DNA of 64,000 nt, from assembly GCF_000959525.1 (NCBI RefSeq), contig NZ_CP009830.1:434001-498000 (forward strand). Direction: 5' to 3'. Within the stretch, counting starts at the first letter, position 1, and every line of letters starts with the position of its first letter. Source of the stretch: Burkholderia multivorans ATCC BAA-247 (lineage in GTDB: Bacteria > Pseudomonadota > Gammaproteobacteria > Burkholderiales > Burkholderiaceae). Positions 23,221 to 32,478 of the stretch are shown piece after piece. Made by a program: the position numbers and the translations under genes. Under the pieces are notes generated by a model that made no database searches, was not told where the DNA came from, and saw only the letters and a list, made by a program, of their open reading frames with translations.

Positions 23221-24912
23221 CTACGGAGACAGCGGCTTGTCCGATTGCGGGTCGTCCATCGCGCTCAGGCGCTTGTAGAGGTACGAGCGCGAAATGCCGA
23301 GCTCCTCGGCAACCCGCTTTTTGTTGCCGCCGGTGCGCCGCATCGCGTCGCGAATCAGTTCGGACTCGACACGCTCCTTCGCTTCCCGCATTTCGACGGC
23401 GCCCTTGTTCGGCACCGCCAGTGCCTCGCCCACGGGCTCGGCGAGCCGCGCAGGTATCGCGCCTTCCAGACTGCCGAAGTCTGCGATGGAGAGGACGGGG
23501 CCGTCGCAAAAGATCGCGGCGCGTTCGACCGCATGCTGCAGCTGGCGAATGTTGCCCGGCCATTCGCGCGACTGCAGGAACTGAATGGCGGAGTCGGCGA
23601 TCGCCTTCTTCGGCGCGCCGTGACGAATCGCGAAGGCTTCGAGAAACGTGTCGGCGAGCTCCGGAATGTCGTCGAGCCGCTCGCGCAGCGCCGGCAGGCG
23701 CAAGGTGACGGCGCTGATGCGATAGAAGAGGTCGAGCCGAAAGCTCGCGTTCGCGATCATTGCCTTGAAATCCCGGTTGCTGGCCGAAATCAGCCGGAAG
23801 TCGGAATGGCGTGCGCGGTCGCCGCCGATGCGCTCGAAGTGCCCGTCCTGCAGCACACGCAACAGCTTGACCTGCATGTCGACCGGCATGTCGCCGATCT
23901 CGTCGAGAAACAGCGTGCCGGTGTCCGCCGCTTCGAACTTGCCTTTTCTCCCTTTGCGATCCGCTCCGGTAAACGCACCGGGCTCGTAGCCGAACAGTTC
24001 GCTTTCGACCAGGTTGGGCGGCATGGCCGCGGCGTTCACCAATACCAGCGGCTTGTCGCTGCGCGGACTGAGCATGTGGATCGCGTGCGCGACCATCTCC
24101 TTTCCCGTCCCGCTTTCGCCGACCAGCAGGACCGGTACATCGAGCGGCGCGACACGCAGGATGTCCTCCTTGAGTCGCCGTACCGCTTCGCTGCTCCCGA
24201 CGATCTGATCGAGCCCATAGCTGCGGTTGCGGATGCCGGACAGCTCACGCTTGTAGAAATCGAGCTCCTGCTTCACGCGTGCGAGCTCGGCCGTCAGCTC
24301 GCGCATCGCCTCGGGGCCCTTGAACATCACCTGCCCGATCGCGGCCACCACGCGCTTGTTGCGATCGAAGATCGGCAGGCGCGAGACGACGCGCGAGATT
24401 CCGTTCATCTCCTGCAATTGCGCGACCTGCCCTTTCCCGGTCGCGACCACCTCATGCAGCTTCGTGTTCTCGATGACCGCCGTCACGTGACGACCGACGG
24501 CCTCGCCATGTTTCAGTCCGAAAAATTTTTCATGGACCGGGCTCATGTAGGCGATCTTGCCGGCCGTATCGACCACGATCATTGCCTTGTACGGATCGGT
24601 GATGAAGTGCCTGAGGATGTCTTCTGCGAGATCCACCCCTGCGAGGAATTCGCTCAGCGCATCGGCCTCCTGAAGTGCAAAGATCAGGAAGCACACCGCA
24701 TCGCGTGTCGGAATCGCCGCAATCGTCAGCGGGCGTTCAAACTCCGTCATCGCCGACAGGCGCTTCACCGGCGTGCGGTCGCGGTTGCGCCAAAGTCGGC
24801 CGAGCGACGTCGAGACCAGCGCATCTCGACCGAGACCGCTTGCAAACGTGGTGTTCCCGTCGTCGTCCAGCACGAGAATGCCTTCAGATTCGCGTTTCAT
24901 GTCTCCCACCAT
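23221..24912 (-). CDS. Sigma-54-dependent transcriptional activator with PAS domain
   Basis: This 563-residue regulator has an N-terminal sensory part including a PAS-like domain (about 105-200), an AAA+ domain with Walker A GESGTGKE, the sigma-54 contact loop GAFTGA and the DEIGDMP segment, then a Fis-type helix-turn-helix (GGNKKRVAEELGISRSYLYKRL). Such proteins bind upstream sites and open sigma-54 promoters when a ligand or stress is sensed. The gene is transcribed away from the operon at 25171, which has a textbook -24/-12 promoter, with a palindrome suited to this regulator between them. No receiver domain is present, so it is probably triggered by a small molecule, perhaps the substrate or its CoA ester. 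An in-frame start at 24900 has the better ribosome binding site (GGTGGGAG). Confidence 0.92.
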   Translation of the reverse strand: MVGDMKRESEGILVLDDDGNTTFASGLGRDALVSTSLGRLWRNRDRTPVKRLSAMTEFERPLTIAAIPTRDAVCFLIFALQEADALSEFLAGVDLAEDILRHFITDPYKAMIVVDTAGKIAYMSPVHEKFFGLKHGEAVGRHVTAVIENTKLHEVVATGKGQVAQLQEMNGISRVVSRLPIFDRNKRVVAAIGQVMFKGPEAMRELTAELARVKQELDFYKRELSGIRNRSYGLDQIVGSSEAVRRLKEDILRVAPLDVPVLLVGESGTGKEMVAHAIHMLSPRSDKPLVLVNAAAMPPNLVESELFGYEPGAFTGADRKGRKGKFEAADTGTLFLDEIGDMPVDMQVKLLRVLQDGHFERIGGDRARHSDFRLISASNRDFKAMIANASFRLDLFYRISAVTLRLPALRERLDDIPELADTFLEAFAIRHGAPKKAIADSAIQFLQSREWPGNIRQLQHAVERAAIFCDGPVLSIADFGSLEGAIPARLAEPVGEALAVPNKGAVEMREAKERVESELIRDAMRRTGGNKKRVAEELGISRSYLYKRLSAMDDPQSDKPLSP

Positions 24913-24968
24913 GCCAAGGGGCTGGGTTTACCCCGAAGTGTATTTGTCGGCTACACATCTGTTGTCGG

Positions 24969-24984
24969 GTACTGCGTCAAGTAC
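24969..24984. promoter_or_regulatory. Candidate upstream activating sequence
   Basis: The inverted repeat GTACT-N6-AGTAC lies about 140 bases upstream of the -24 element, a typical distance for a sigma-54 activator site. It also lies just upstream of the start of the activator gene itself. Confidence 0.45.
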
Positions 24985-25122
24985 AGCATGAATACAGTCC
25001 GATTCCAAGTCGACGATCGTGCGCCGACCCTCACGCCGCGACGCAAGCGCGTGCGGGACGCCCGTCCACATTGACGCTGCGCGCGTTCGTATACGGAGCA
25101 AGCAAACTCCACGCCACTCGCT

Positions 25123-25138
25123 TGGCACGGTCGTTGCA
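25123..25138 (+). promoter_or_regulatory. Sigma-54 (-24/-12) promoter
   Basis: TGGCACG-GTCG-TTGCA matches the -24/-12 consensus TGGCACG-N4-TTGCA at every position. Transcription would start near 25149, about 22 bases before the first ATG of the ten-gene operon. Confidence 0.85.
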
Positions 25139-25170
25139 TCGAGAGACGCACCCATCAGAACTCGATCGCA

Positions 25171-26400
25171 ATGGACGCACTGAATACACTTCCCCTCGTG
25201 GCTTCCGGGCCCGGGCTGACATGCCTGCACGGCGTACGGGTGCTGGACTTCACGACCTCGGTCGCCGGCCCGTACGGCACGCTGCTGCTTGCCGATCTCG
25301 GCGCCGAGGTCATCAAGATCGAAAAGCGCCAGGGCGGAGACGACAGCCGCAGTTGGGGGCCGCCGTTTCTCGATGGCGAGTCGCTGTGGTTCCTCAGCAT
25401 GAACAGGAACAAGCTCAGCATGACGATCGACCTGACCCGCTCCGAGGGGCGCCGGATCGCCCACGATCTGGTGCGGCGAGCCGACGTCGTCGTCGTCAAC
25501 ACGACGCAGCGCGTACAGGAAAAGCTCGAACTCGACTACGCGACGTTGAAGGCGATCAATCCGATGCTCGTCCACGCGTCCGTAACCGGCTTCGGCCTTC
25601 ACGGGGAGCGCGCCGACCTGCCGTGCTACGACCTGATCGCAGAGGGCTATTCGGGCATCATGCATCTGACCGGCCAGGCCGATGGGCCGCCTCAGAAAAT
25701 CGGCACGCCCGCGGCCGACTTGCTCGCCGGTCAGGACATCGCGATGGCCGTGCTCGCTGCGCTGTTCGAACGCCAGCGCACAGGCGCCGGCAAACAAATC
25801 GATATCTCGATGGTCGCCACGTCCGCACGGTTCATGGCGCCGCGCATCGTGCCTTATCTGGGTTCCGGCGAGTCGCCGATGCGCTCGGGCGGCACGGATT
25901 CCGTCATCGCGATCTATCAGGTATTCGAGACGGCCGACTTCCCGATCACGCTCGGCCTCGGCAACGATGCGATCTGGCATCGGTTCTGGGCAGCCGTCGG
26001 CAAGCCCGAATACGGCCGCGCGTCCGGCTTCGATACGAACGCGAAGCGACGCGACGCACGTGAGCGCATCGTGGCCACGATCGCGGCCTTGCTCGCTACG
26101 CAATCGCGCGACCACTGGCTTCCGTTGTTCGCGAAACATCGCATTCCCGCCGGACCGATCAACACGATCGATCAACTGGTCGACGACGTGCCGCTGCGCG
26201 ACGACGGGATGTTCTTCGCGGCCCGGGGCACGGTCGACCGCGTGCCGCAGGTCGGCCTCGGCATCCGCTTCGACGGCGGCAGCGCCGTTTACCGCAGTGC
26301 GCCGCCGGCCCTGGGCCAGGACACCGAGCGCATTCTCCGGGATCACTTATCCATGTCCGCCGTTTGCATCGCGGGTCTTATCGACGCAGAAATCGTTTGA
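25171..26400 (+). CDS. Family III CoA-transferase (CaiB/BaiF)
   Basis: This 409-residue protein has the family hallmarks: LDFTTSVAGPYGTLLLADLGAEVIK near the N-terminus, VTGFGLHGE, and CYDLIAEGYSG with the probable catalytic aspartate D154. Family III transferases move CoA between organic acids through aspartyl-CoA anhydrides, without ATP. It is the first gene of the sigma-54-driven operon, so it may activate the incoming acid, or recycle CoA from a later intermediate; an ATP-dependent ligase is also encoded (27208). The next gene begins 12 bases after its stop. Confidence 0.9.
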   Translation: MDALNTLPLVASGPGLTCLHGVRVLDFTTSVAGPYGTLLLADLGAEVIKIEKRQGGDDSRSWGPPFLDGESLWFLSMNRNKLSMTIDLTRSEGRRIAHDLVRRADVVVVNTTQRVQEKLELDYATLKAINPMLVHASVTGFGLHGERADLPCYDLIAEGYSGIMHLTGQADGPPQKIGTPAADLLAGQDIAMAVLAALFERQRTGAGKQIDISMVATSARFMAPRIVPYLGSGESPMRSGGTDSVIAIYQVFETADFPITLGLGNDAIWHRFWAAVGKPEYGRASGFDTNAKRRDARERIVATIAALLATQSRDHWLPLFAKHRIPAGPINTIDQLVDDVPLRDDGMFFAARGTVDRVPQVGLGIRFDGGSAVYRSAPPALGQDTERILRDHLSMSAVCIAGLIDAEIV

Positions 26401-26412
26401 ACAGGAGACACA

Positions 26413-27192
26413 ATGAACTACTCGGAAATCCTCTACGAGGAAGACGGCCCGATCGGCACGATCACGCTGAATCGACCGGACGACGGCAACATGTTCACCG
26501 AGACGATGTGCCACGAAGTGCGCGACTGCATCAATGCGATCCGGCGCGAAACACGGACGCGCGTCGTCGTCATCACCGGTGCCGGCGACAAGTTCTTCTG
26601 CACGGGCGGCCGCAAGGAAGGCATGCCGGACACGACGCTCTATGCGGGGGTGCTGCCGACGCTGGAAATGTACGAGAGCATCGACCGTCTTCAGAAGCCG
26701 GTGATCGCATCCGTCAACGGGTTTGCCGTGGGCGGCGGCAACGTTCTTCAGGTCGTGTGCGACCTCACGATCGCGAAGGAATCGGCCGTGTTCCGGCAGG
26801 TCGGTCCGATGGTCGGCAGTTTCGACGGCGGCTACGGCACGTGGTACCTCGAAGACCTGGTCGGGAAGAAGCGCGCGAAGGACATCTGGTTTCGCAACCC
26901 GAAGATCAGTGCCCGCGAGGCACTCGAGATCGGCCTGATCAACCGCGTCGTGCCGGACGATCAGTTGAAGGCCGCGACGCGCGAGTACGCCCTGGAAGTC
27001 GCCGAGCGCGGTGCATTCGCGCTCGCGTCGCTGAAGGGCGCGTTCAATGCACGCCACGGCGGCGTGAGCGGTCTGTCGCGCATGGCGCACGACCTGCTGC
27101 TGCGCGGCTATCTCGACACCGCGGAGCACGACGAACTGGCCGCCGCATTCGCGGAGCGCCGCAAGCCGGACCCGAGCAAGTTCGGGCACTGA
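26413..27192 (+). CDS. Crotonase-fold enzyme, BadI/MenB-like (ring-opening hydrolase candidate)
   Basis: This 259-residue protein belongs to the crotonase superfamily, in the MenB/BadI branch: GGGNVLQVVCDLTIA, then VGPMVGSFDGGYGTWYL (D138 in SFDGG) and RAKDIWF. MenB closes a ring in menaquinone synthesis; BadI of Rhodopseudomonas palustris opens 2-ketocyclohexanecarboxyl-CoA to pimelyl-CoA. No other menaquinone gene is near, and the neighbours match the other steps of the cyclohexanecarboxylate route, so the BadI role is preferred. The C-terminal pattern (ERRKPDPSKF) also resembles what I recall of BadI. AGGAGA precedes the ATG. Superfamily firm, substrate inferred. Confidence 0.85.
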   Translation: MNYSEILYEEDGPIGTITLNRPDDGNMFTETMCHEVRDCINAIRRETRTRVVVITGAGDKFFCTGGRKEGMPDTTLYAGVLPTLEMYESIDRLQKPVIASVNGFAVGGGNVLQVVCDLTIAKESAVFRQVGPMVGSFDGGYGTWYLEDLVGKKRAKDIWFRNPKISAREALEIGLINRVVPDDQLKAATREYALEVAERGAFALASLKGAFNARHGGVSGLSRMAHDLLLRGYLDTAEHDELAAAFAERRKPDPSKFGH

Positions 27193-27207
27193 TGCGCGGA
27201 TGACGCC

Positions 27208-28890
27208 ATGCAGAACATCCTGACTCTTCACAATCCGCAGAACGCGCGCGACTACTACCTGTCCGGCGTATGGCAGCAGGAGACGCTCTACACGCTGGCC
27301 CGCCGGCATGCGCGCGAACGTCCGACGTCCTGCGCGTTGCGCGATGCCGACGTGCGCCTCACGTGGCGCGAAGTGGTCGACTGGGTCGACAGCGTCGCCG
27401 AAGCGCTTCACCGGCAGGGCCTGAAACCGGGCGATCGCGTCGGCATCTGGCTGCCCAACGTCGTCCATACCGCGATCGTTTTTCTCGCCTGCTCGCGGAA
27501 CGGCTACGTCTGCTGCCCTTCGCTTCACCAGAACTACACGGTCGAGGAGATCCGCACGCTGTTGCACCGCACGCAATGCCGCGCCCTGTTCGCGATGCCG
27601 GGATACGGTGCAGACGCCGATCGCCATTCGATCTTCGCGCGCATCGACGAGATCCCGACGCTCGCTGCGGTGTTCGCCCTTCCCGATCCGCTGCGGGATC
27701 GGCCGGCCGACCTGGCCGGCGCCCTGCCGTTTCCGGAACGCCAGCCGCCGGCGGCCGTCGCGCCGCCCGACCTGAATCCCGACAAGATCGTCTACCTCGC
27801 GTTTACGTCCGGCACGACGGGGCAGCCCAAAGGCGTCATGCACAGCGACAACACGTTGCTGGCCAACGGCCGTGCACTGGTCGAGGACTGGGGGCACACG
27901 TCCGATACGACGCTCCTCACGCTCAGTCCGATGAGTCATCACATCGCGACGGTTGCGATCGAGCAGATGCTCGTGGCCGGTCTCGAGCTGGTGATGACGA
28001 ACCTGCGCGGCAGCAAGCACGCACTCGACTGGATTCTCGAAACCGGCGCGACCTATGTGATGGGTGTGCCGACCCATGCGATGGACATCCTGCAGGCCGT
28101 GCGCGATCGCAACCTGCGCGCGCTCGGCGACGTGCGCACGTTCTACATGGCCGGCGCCGCGATTCCCCGGGAAGTCGCACAAAAGTTTCTCAGTCTCGGC
28201 GTGACTCCGCAGAACGTCTACGGCATGACTGAAAACGGCTCGCACAATTACACCATCCCGAACGACACGCCGGACACCATCGTTTCGACATGCGGGCGCG
28301 CGTGCCGCGGCTACGAAGTCCGCCTGTGGAAACAGGACGACTCGGACGTCGAAGCGGAGCCCGGCGAGATCGGCGAAATCGGCGGCCGTGGCGGGCTGCT
28401 GATGCTCGGCTATTTCAGCAATCAGGTCGCGACGGAAACGTCCTTCAACATTCACGGCTGGTTCATGAGCGGCGACCTCGGCATGCTCGACGACAACGGC
28501 TGTCTCGTGATCGTCGGTCGCAAAAAGGATTTGATCATTCGCGGCGGGCACAACATCCATCCCGCGCGGATCGAGGAACTGGCGATGCGTCATCCGCTCG
28601 TCGAGCGCGCGGCCGCGTATCCGGTACAGGATCAGCGGCTCGGCGAGAAGGTTTGCCTGTCGGTGATCGTACGTACGGGCCAGCATCTCGATCCGCACGA
28701 CATGCTGGCCCACCTCGCCAACTGCGGGCTGTCGAAATACGACATGCCCGAGTACTACCTGCCGCTCGATGCGTTTCCGCTTACCGCCAGCGGCAAGATC
28801 CTCAAGCGCGATCTGGTCGAGATGACGTTACGCGGCGAGTTGAAGCCCGTCTCGGTCCGATACAAGGCCCCCGTTACCGCAGGAGTCTGA
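27208..28890 (+). CDS. AMP-forming acyl-CoA ligase (AliA-like)
   Basis: This 560-residue ligase has the adenylate-forming signature FTSGTTGQPKGVMHS, the YGMTENGS motif, the hinge SGDLGMLDDNGCLVIVGRKKDLIIRGG region and the catalytic lysine segment LTASGKILKRDL near the C-terminus. It activates a carboxylic acid with ATP and CoA. In this operon the likely substrate is an alicyclic or short aromatic-like acid; AliA, the cyclohexanecarboxylate ligase, is the model. It sits 15 bases after the crotonase gene and two bases before the next hydratase gene. Substrate specificity is inferred from its neighbours. Confidence 0.92.
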   Translation: MQNILTLHNPQNARDYYLSGVWQQETLYTLARRHARERPTSCALRDADVRLTWREVVDWVDSVAEALHRQGLKPGDRVGIWLPNVVHTAIVFLACSRNGYVCCPSLHQNYTVEEIRTLLHRTQCRALFAMPGYGADADRHSIFARIDEIPTLAAVFALPDPLRDRPADLAGALPFPERQPPAAVAPPDLNPDKIVYLAFTSGTTGQPKGVMHSDNTLLANGRALVEDWGHTSDTTLLTLSPMSHHIATVAIEQMLVAGLELVMTNLRGSKHALDWILETGATYVMGVPTHAMDILQAVRDRNLRALGDVRTFYMAGAAIPREVAQKFLSLGVTPQNVYGMTENGSHNYTIPNDTPDTIVSTCGRACRGYEVRLWKQDDSDVEAEPGEIGEIGGRGGLLMLGYFSNQVATETSFNIHGWFMSGDLGMLDDNGCLVIVGRKKDLIIRGGHNIHPARIEELAMRHPLVERAAAYPVQDQRLGEKVCLSVIVRTGQHLDPHDMLAHLANCGLSKYDMPEYYLPLDAFPLTASGKILKRDLVEMTLRGELKPVSVRYKAPVTAGV

Positions 28891-28892
28891 AC

Positions 28893-29663
28893 ATGGCAAT
28901 CGAACTCGATTTTTCCGGGCCTTACGCGCTGCTGACGCTAAATCGGCCCGACGCGCACAACGCATTGCAGTTTTCGATGATCGACGCGCTCGCCCGCGCG
29001 CTCGACGACGTTGCCGCGTCGGCTGCGCGCGCGCTGATCGTGACGGGCGCAGGCCCGAAGGCATTTTGCGCCGGTGCCGATATCAAGGAACTGATGGATC
29101 GCGGGCTGATGGATCAGCGTCGCGGCGCGCAGCGTGGTCAGCGTACGTTCGCCACACTGGCCGCATTGCCGATCCCGTCCGTCGCAGTGCTCCACGGATA
29201 TGCGTTCGGCGGCGGTCTCGAACTGGCGATGGCCTGCACCTTCCGCATCGCGACGTCGCACGCGCGCATGGGACTGCCCGAAATCAAACTGGGTCTGATT
29301 CCCGGATATGGCGGAACGCAGCGCCTGTCGCGCCTCATTGGCGAGGCACGCGCAATCGAACTCGTGATGTCGGGCCGCACCGTCGACGCAACCGAGGCCG
29401 AACGATGGGGGCTCGTCAACCGCATCGTGCCGGATGGCGATCCGGTCGAACTTGGCAAGGCATTCATGGCCGAGTTCGTCGGCTACAGCCGGTGCGCGTC
29501 CCAATTCGCGCGCGAAGCAGTCGCCCGCGGCGTCGCGACGACGCTCGACGAAGGCCTCGCCATCGAGGCGGATCTGTCGACGCTCGCCTACCAGACCGCC
29601 GACGCGGCCGAAGGCATGCGCGCGTTCATCGAAAAACGGACGCCGGAGTTCAAGGATGCGTGA
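28893..29663 (+). CDS. Enoyl-CoA hydratase (BadK-like)
   Basis: This 256-residue crotonase has both catalytic glutamates of true hydratases, at the correct 20-residue spacing: E110 in GGLELAM and E130 in GLPEIKLG. It also has the oxyanion-hole segments CAGADIKE and YAFGGG, and the IPGYGGTQRL motif. It would add water across a 2-enoyl-CoA, for example cyclohex-1-ene-1-carboxyl-CoA to the 2-hydroxy ester (BadK step). Its stop overlaps the start of the next gene by eight bases, showing translational coupling. Confidence 0.92.
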   Translation: MAIELDFSGPYALLTLNRPDAHNALQFSMIDALARALDDVAASAARALIVTGAGPKAFCAGADIKELMDRGLMDQRRGAQRGQRTFATLAALPIPSVAVLHGYAFGGGLELAMACTFRIATSHARMGLPEIKLGLIPGYGGTQRLSRLIGEARAIELVMSGRTVDATEAERWGLVNRIVPDGDPVELGKAFMAEFVGYSRCASQFAREAVARGVATTLDEGLAIEADLSTLAYQTADAAEGMRAFIEKRTPEFKDA

Positions 29664-30411
29664 TCGTCTCAACGGGACCGTCATCGTGACGGGAGCGAGC
29701 CGCGGAATCGGCGCGTCGATCGCGGCCGAACTCGCGATGGCCGGATTCAGTGTCGTGTGTCTGTCCCGGTCCGGCGAGTTGCCGAACGTGACGGATCTCG
29801 ACGGCGAAGCGCGGCGCAGGATGATGGCGATACGGTGCGACATCACCGACGCACCGGCCGTGCATGCCGCGTTCTCGTCGGTGCCGAAGGCATCGGGGCA
29901 GGCTGTCGTCGGCCTCGTCAACAATGCAGGCATTCACCTGCAAGGCCCTTCCGCGACGTTTGCGCTCGAAGATTTCGAACGCGTCATGTTCACCAATGCA
30001 ACGTCGGTCCTGCTCGCGAGCCAGGCCGCCTACCCGCTGCTGTGCAACGCCGGTGCATCGCTGATCGTCAACATCGGCTCGTTCTACGACAAGCTCGGCG
30101 TCAAGGGCAATGCGGCGTATTGCGCATCGAAGGCTGCGGTGGGCGCGTTGTCGCGCTGTCTCGCGGTCGAGTGGGCGCGTCAGGGCATCCGGGTCGTCAA
30201 CGTCGCGCCGGGCTACATCGAAACCGACCTGAATCGCGACGAGCTCAACGAAGGGGCACTGAAGTCGTTCCTGAAAAAGCGCATCCCGCTCGGTGGCCCC
30301 GGCAAGGCGGACGACATCGGGCGATTCGTCGCCGGCCTGTTCCAGCTCCCGTCAGCGTTCGTGACCGGCGAGACCTTCTATGTCGATGGCGGCCAGGGCA
30401 TTGCCCTTTGA
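29656..30411 (+). CDS. Short-chain dehydrogenase (BadH-like)
   Basis: This 251-residue SDR has the cofactor motif TGASRGIG (12-19), NNAG (89-92) and the catalytic set S142, Y155, K159 (YCASK). It ends with the usual FYVDGGQG. In the inferred pathway it would oxidise 2-hydroxycyclohexanecarboxyl-CoA to the 2-keto ester, as BadH does. The ATG at 29656 lies inside the end of the hydratase gene, so the pair is translationally coupled. Alternative: a FabG-like reductase of another 3-hydroxyacyl-CoA. Confidence 0.9.
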   Translation: MRDRLNGTVIVTGASRGIGASIAAELAMAGFSVVCLSRSGELPNVTDLDGEARRRMMAIRCDITDAPAVHAAFSSVPKASGQAVVGLVNNAGIHLQGPSATFALEDFERVMFTNATSVLLASQAAYPLLCNAGASLIVNIGSFYDKLGVKGNAAYCASKAAVGALSRCLAVEWARQGIRVVNVAPGYIETDLNRDELNEGALKSFLKKRIPLGGPGKADDIGRFVAGLFQLPSAFVTGETFYVDGGQGIAL

Positions 30412-30425
30412 TGCAAGGACTCTCT

Positions 30426-31592
30426 ATGAACATTCTGGAACGGCTGGACGCACGCCTCCCGCTTGCCGAAGAAGAACGGATGATTCTCGACAGCGTCAAG
30501 GATCTCTGCGCGTCGCAACTTGCGCCTCGTGCCGCCGAATACGATCGATCCGGCACGTTCCCGTGGGACAACCTGCGGGCGATCAACGCACTCGGACTCA
30601 ACGCGATGTTCGTCCCCGAGGCCTATGGCGGCGCTCCGCTTTCCTACCTGTGCTATCTGGCTTGCGTGCGCGAGATATCGAAGGCATGCGCGTCGACGGG
30701 CATCATCTGGGCAACCAATTTCCATGCGATCAAGCCGCTCATCGAGTACGGCAACGAAGCGCAGAAGAACCGGCTGCTACCGCGCATCGCCGAAGGCGGG
30801 CTTGCCTCGCTGGCGATCACCGAAAGCGCGGCGGGATCGGATGCGACCGGCATGCGCACGACCTTCACGCCCGATGGCGACGACATCGTGGTCAACGGCG
30901 GCAAGATCTTTATCACCAACGGCGACGTCGCCGATCTATATCTGCTGTTCGGCAAATGGTCGACGATCGACGATGCGAAAGCCGCGATCTCCGTGCTGAT
31001 CCTCGAAAAGGGCACCGACGGCCTGCGCGTGCTCGGAACCGAGCACAAGATGGGCACGCGCGCATCGAGCACCGCCAGCCTGTCGTTCGACGGCTGCCGC
31101 GTGCCGCGTGCCAATCTCATCGGCAATCCGGGCGACGGTCTGCGCATTCTCTTCGGGTCGCTCAACCGGTCTCGTCCCAGTATCGCCGCACATGCACTCG
31201 GCATCGCGCGGGCCGCGTTCGAAGATGCCGTCGACTACATCAACGAACGCCGGCAATCCGGCAAGCGCATTCTCGAATTTCAGGGCATTCAGTTCATGCT
31301 GGCCGACATGGCCTCTGAACTGATCCTGTGCGAATCGCTGCTTTGGCAGCTGGGCGCGCGCATCGATGCCGGCGAACAGGATTTCGGCGTCGAGGCGTCC
31401 GTGTTGAAACAGCGGGCGTCCGATGCCGCGATGCGCATTACGACCGACGCGGTGCAGCTGTTCGGCGGCTACGGTTATTGCAACGACTACCGCGTCGAGC
31501 GCCTGATGCGCGACGCGAAGATCACGCAAATCTGGGAAGGCACCAACCAGATTCATCGTCAGCTGATCGGACGCAGCTTTCTCAAGAAATAG
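30426..31592 (+). CDS. Acyl-CoA dehydrogenase (AliB-like)
   Basis: This 388-residue flavoenzyme has the acyl-CoA dehydrogenase fold signatures: AITESAAGSDATGM near the flavin, GTEHKMGTRASSTA, FGGYGYCNDYRVERLMRD, and the catalytic base E371 in IWEGTNQI. It would introduce the 2,3 double bond, for example cyclohexanecarboxyl-CoA to cyclohex-1-ene-1-carboxyl-CoA (AliB/BadJ step). AAGGA precedes the ATG at 30426; an in-frame ATG at 30411 overlaps the SDR stop. No electron-transfer flavoprotein genes are in the window. Confidence 0.92.
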   Translation: MNILERLDARLPLAEEERMILDSVKDLCASQLAPRAAEYDRSGTFPWDNLRAINALGLNAMFVPEAYGGAPLSYLCYLACVREISKACASTGIIWATNFHAIKPLIEYGNEAQKNRLLPRIAEGGLASLAITESAAGSDATGMRTTFTPDGDDIVVNGGKIFITNGDVADLYLLFGKWSTIDDAKAAISVLILEKGTDGLRVLGTEHKMGTRASSTASLSFDGCRVPRANLIGNPGDGLRILFGSLNRSRPSIAAHALGIARAAFEDAVDYINERRQSGKRILEFQGIQFMLADMASELILCESLLWQLGARIDAGEQDFGVEASVLKQRASDAAMRITTDAVQLFGGYGYCNDYRVERLMRDAKITQIWEGTNQIHRQLIGRSFLKK

Positions 31593-31601
31593 GAGACACT
31601 C

Positions 31602-32477
31602 ATGACAACCATTCAGACCGTCGGCGTCGCCGGCGCGGGCACGATGGGCGCCGGGATCGCGATCGTCGCGGCGCGGGCGGGCTTTCGCACCATCGTCTTC
31701 GATGCGCGACAGGACGCGCTCGACAACGCACGCACGCAGACCGAGGCCTTTCTCGCCAAATCGGAGCAACGCGGCAAGTTGCCCGCGGGCGGCGCTGCCG
31801 CGACCATGGAACGCTGGCAGTCTACGACCGAGCTGGCGCGACTCGCGCAGTGCGATATCGTGATCGAAGCCGTGTTCGAGGATCTCGCCGTCAAGCATCA
31901 GGTCTTCCGGGCCCTCGACACGATATGCCCGGCGACGACGCTGTTCGCGTCCAACACGTCGACGATCTCGATCACCGAGATTGCCGGCGGATCGGGCCGG
32001 CCCGACCGGTTCGTCGGCATGCATTTCTGCCTGCCTGCGCAACTGATGAAGCTGGTCGAGATGTCGCCCGGTCTCGAGACCTCCGACGAAACGTTCCGGC
32101 GAGCCTGGGCGTTCGCGGAAGCGATGGGACAGAAACCGGTCGCCACGCAGGACACGCCCGGCTTTATCCTCAACTACTTTCTGATCCCGTTCAACAACGA
32201 TGCGATCCGCCTCCTCGAGCAGGGCGTGGCGGAAGCCGCCGACATCGACGTCGCCATCAAGACGGCGCTGGGCTACCCGATGGGTCCGCTCGAACTGCTC
32301 GACCTCGTCGGCATGGACACGCAGAAGCTGCTGTGCGACGCGATGTACGGCTTGACCCACGAGCCTCGTGCGGCCTGCCCGTCGCTCGTGCGGCGGATGA
32401 TCGCCGCGAATCGACTCGGCAAGAAGACCGGCCGGGGTTTTCACGTGTACCGCGACAACAAGATGTTCGGAGCCTGA
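31602..32477 (+). CDS. 3-Hydroxyacyl-CoA dehydrogenase (NAD-dependent)
   Basis: This 291-residue enzyme has the NAD motif GVAGAGTMGAGIA at the N-terminus, SNTSTISITEIA, GMHFCLPAQLMKLVEM with the His-Glu catalytic pair, and the C-terminal domain DTPGFILN, then ALGYPMGPLELLDLVG. It oxidises 3-hydroxyacyl-CoA, as in beta-oxidation of the straight-chain dicarboxylyl-CoA that ring opening would give. AGGAGA precedes the start, 10 bases after the dehydrogenase gene. Confidence 0.93.
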   Translation: MTTIQTVGVAGAGTMGAGIAIVAARAGFRTIVFDARQDALDNARTQTEAFLAKSEQRGKLPAGGAAATMERWQSTTELARLAQCDIVIEAVFEDLAVKHQVFRALDTICPATTLFASNTSTISITEIAGGSGRPDRFVGMHFCLPAQLMKLVEMSPGLETSDETFRRAWAFAEAMGQKPVATQDTPGFILNYFLIPFNNDAIRLLEQGVAEAADIDVAIKTALGYPMGPLELLDLVGMDTQKLLCDAMYGLTHEPRAACPSLVRRMIAANRLGKKTGRGFHVYRDNKMFGA

Positions 32478-32478
32478 C

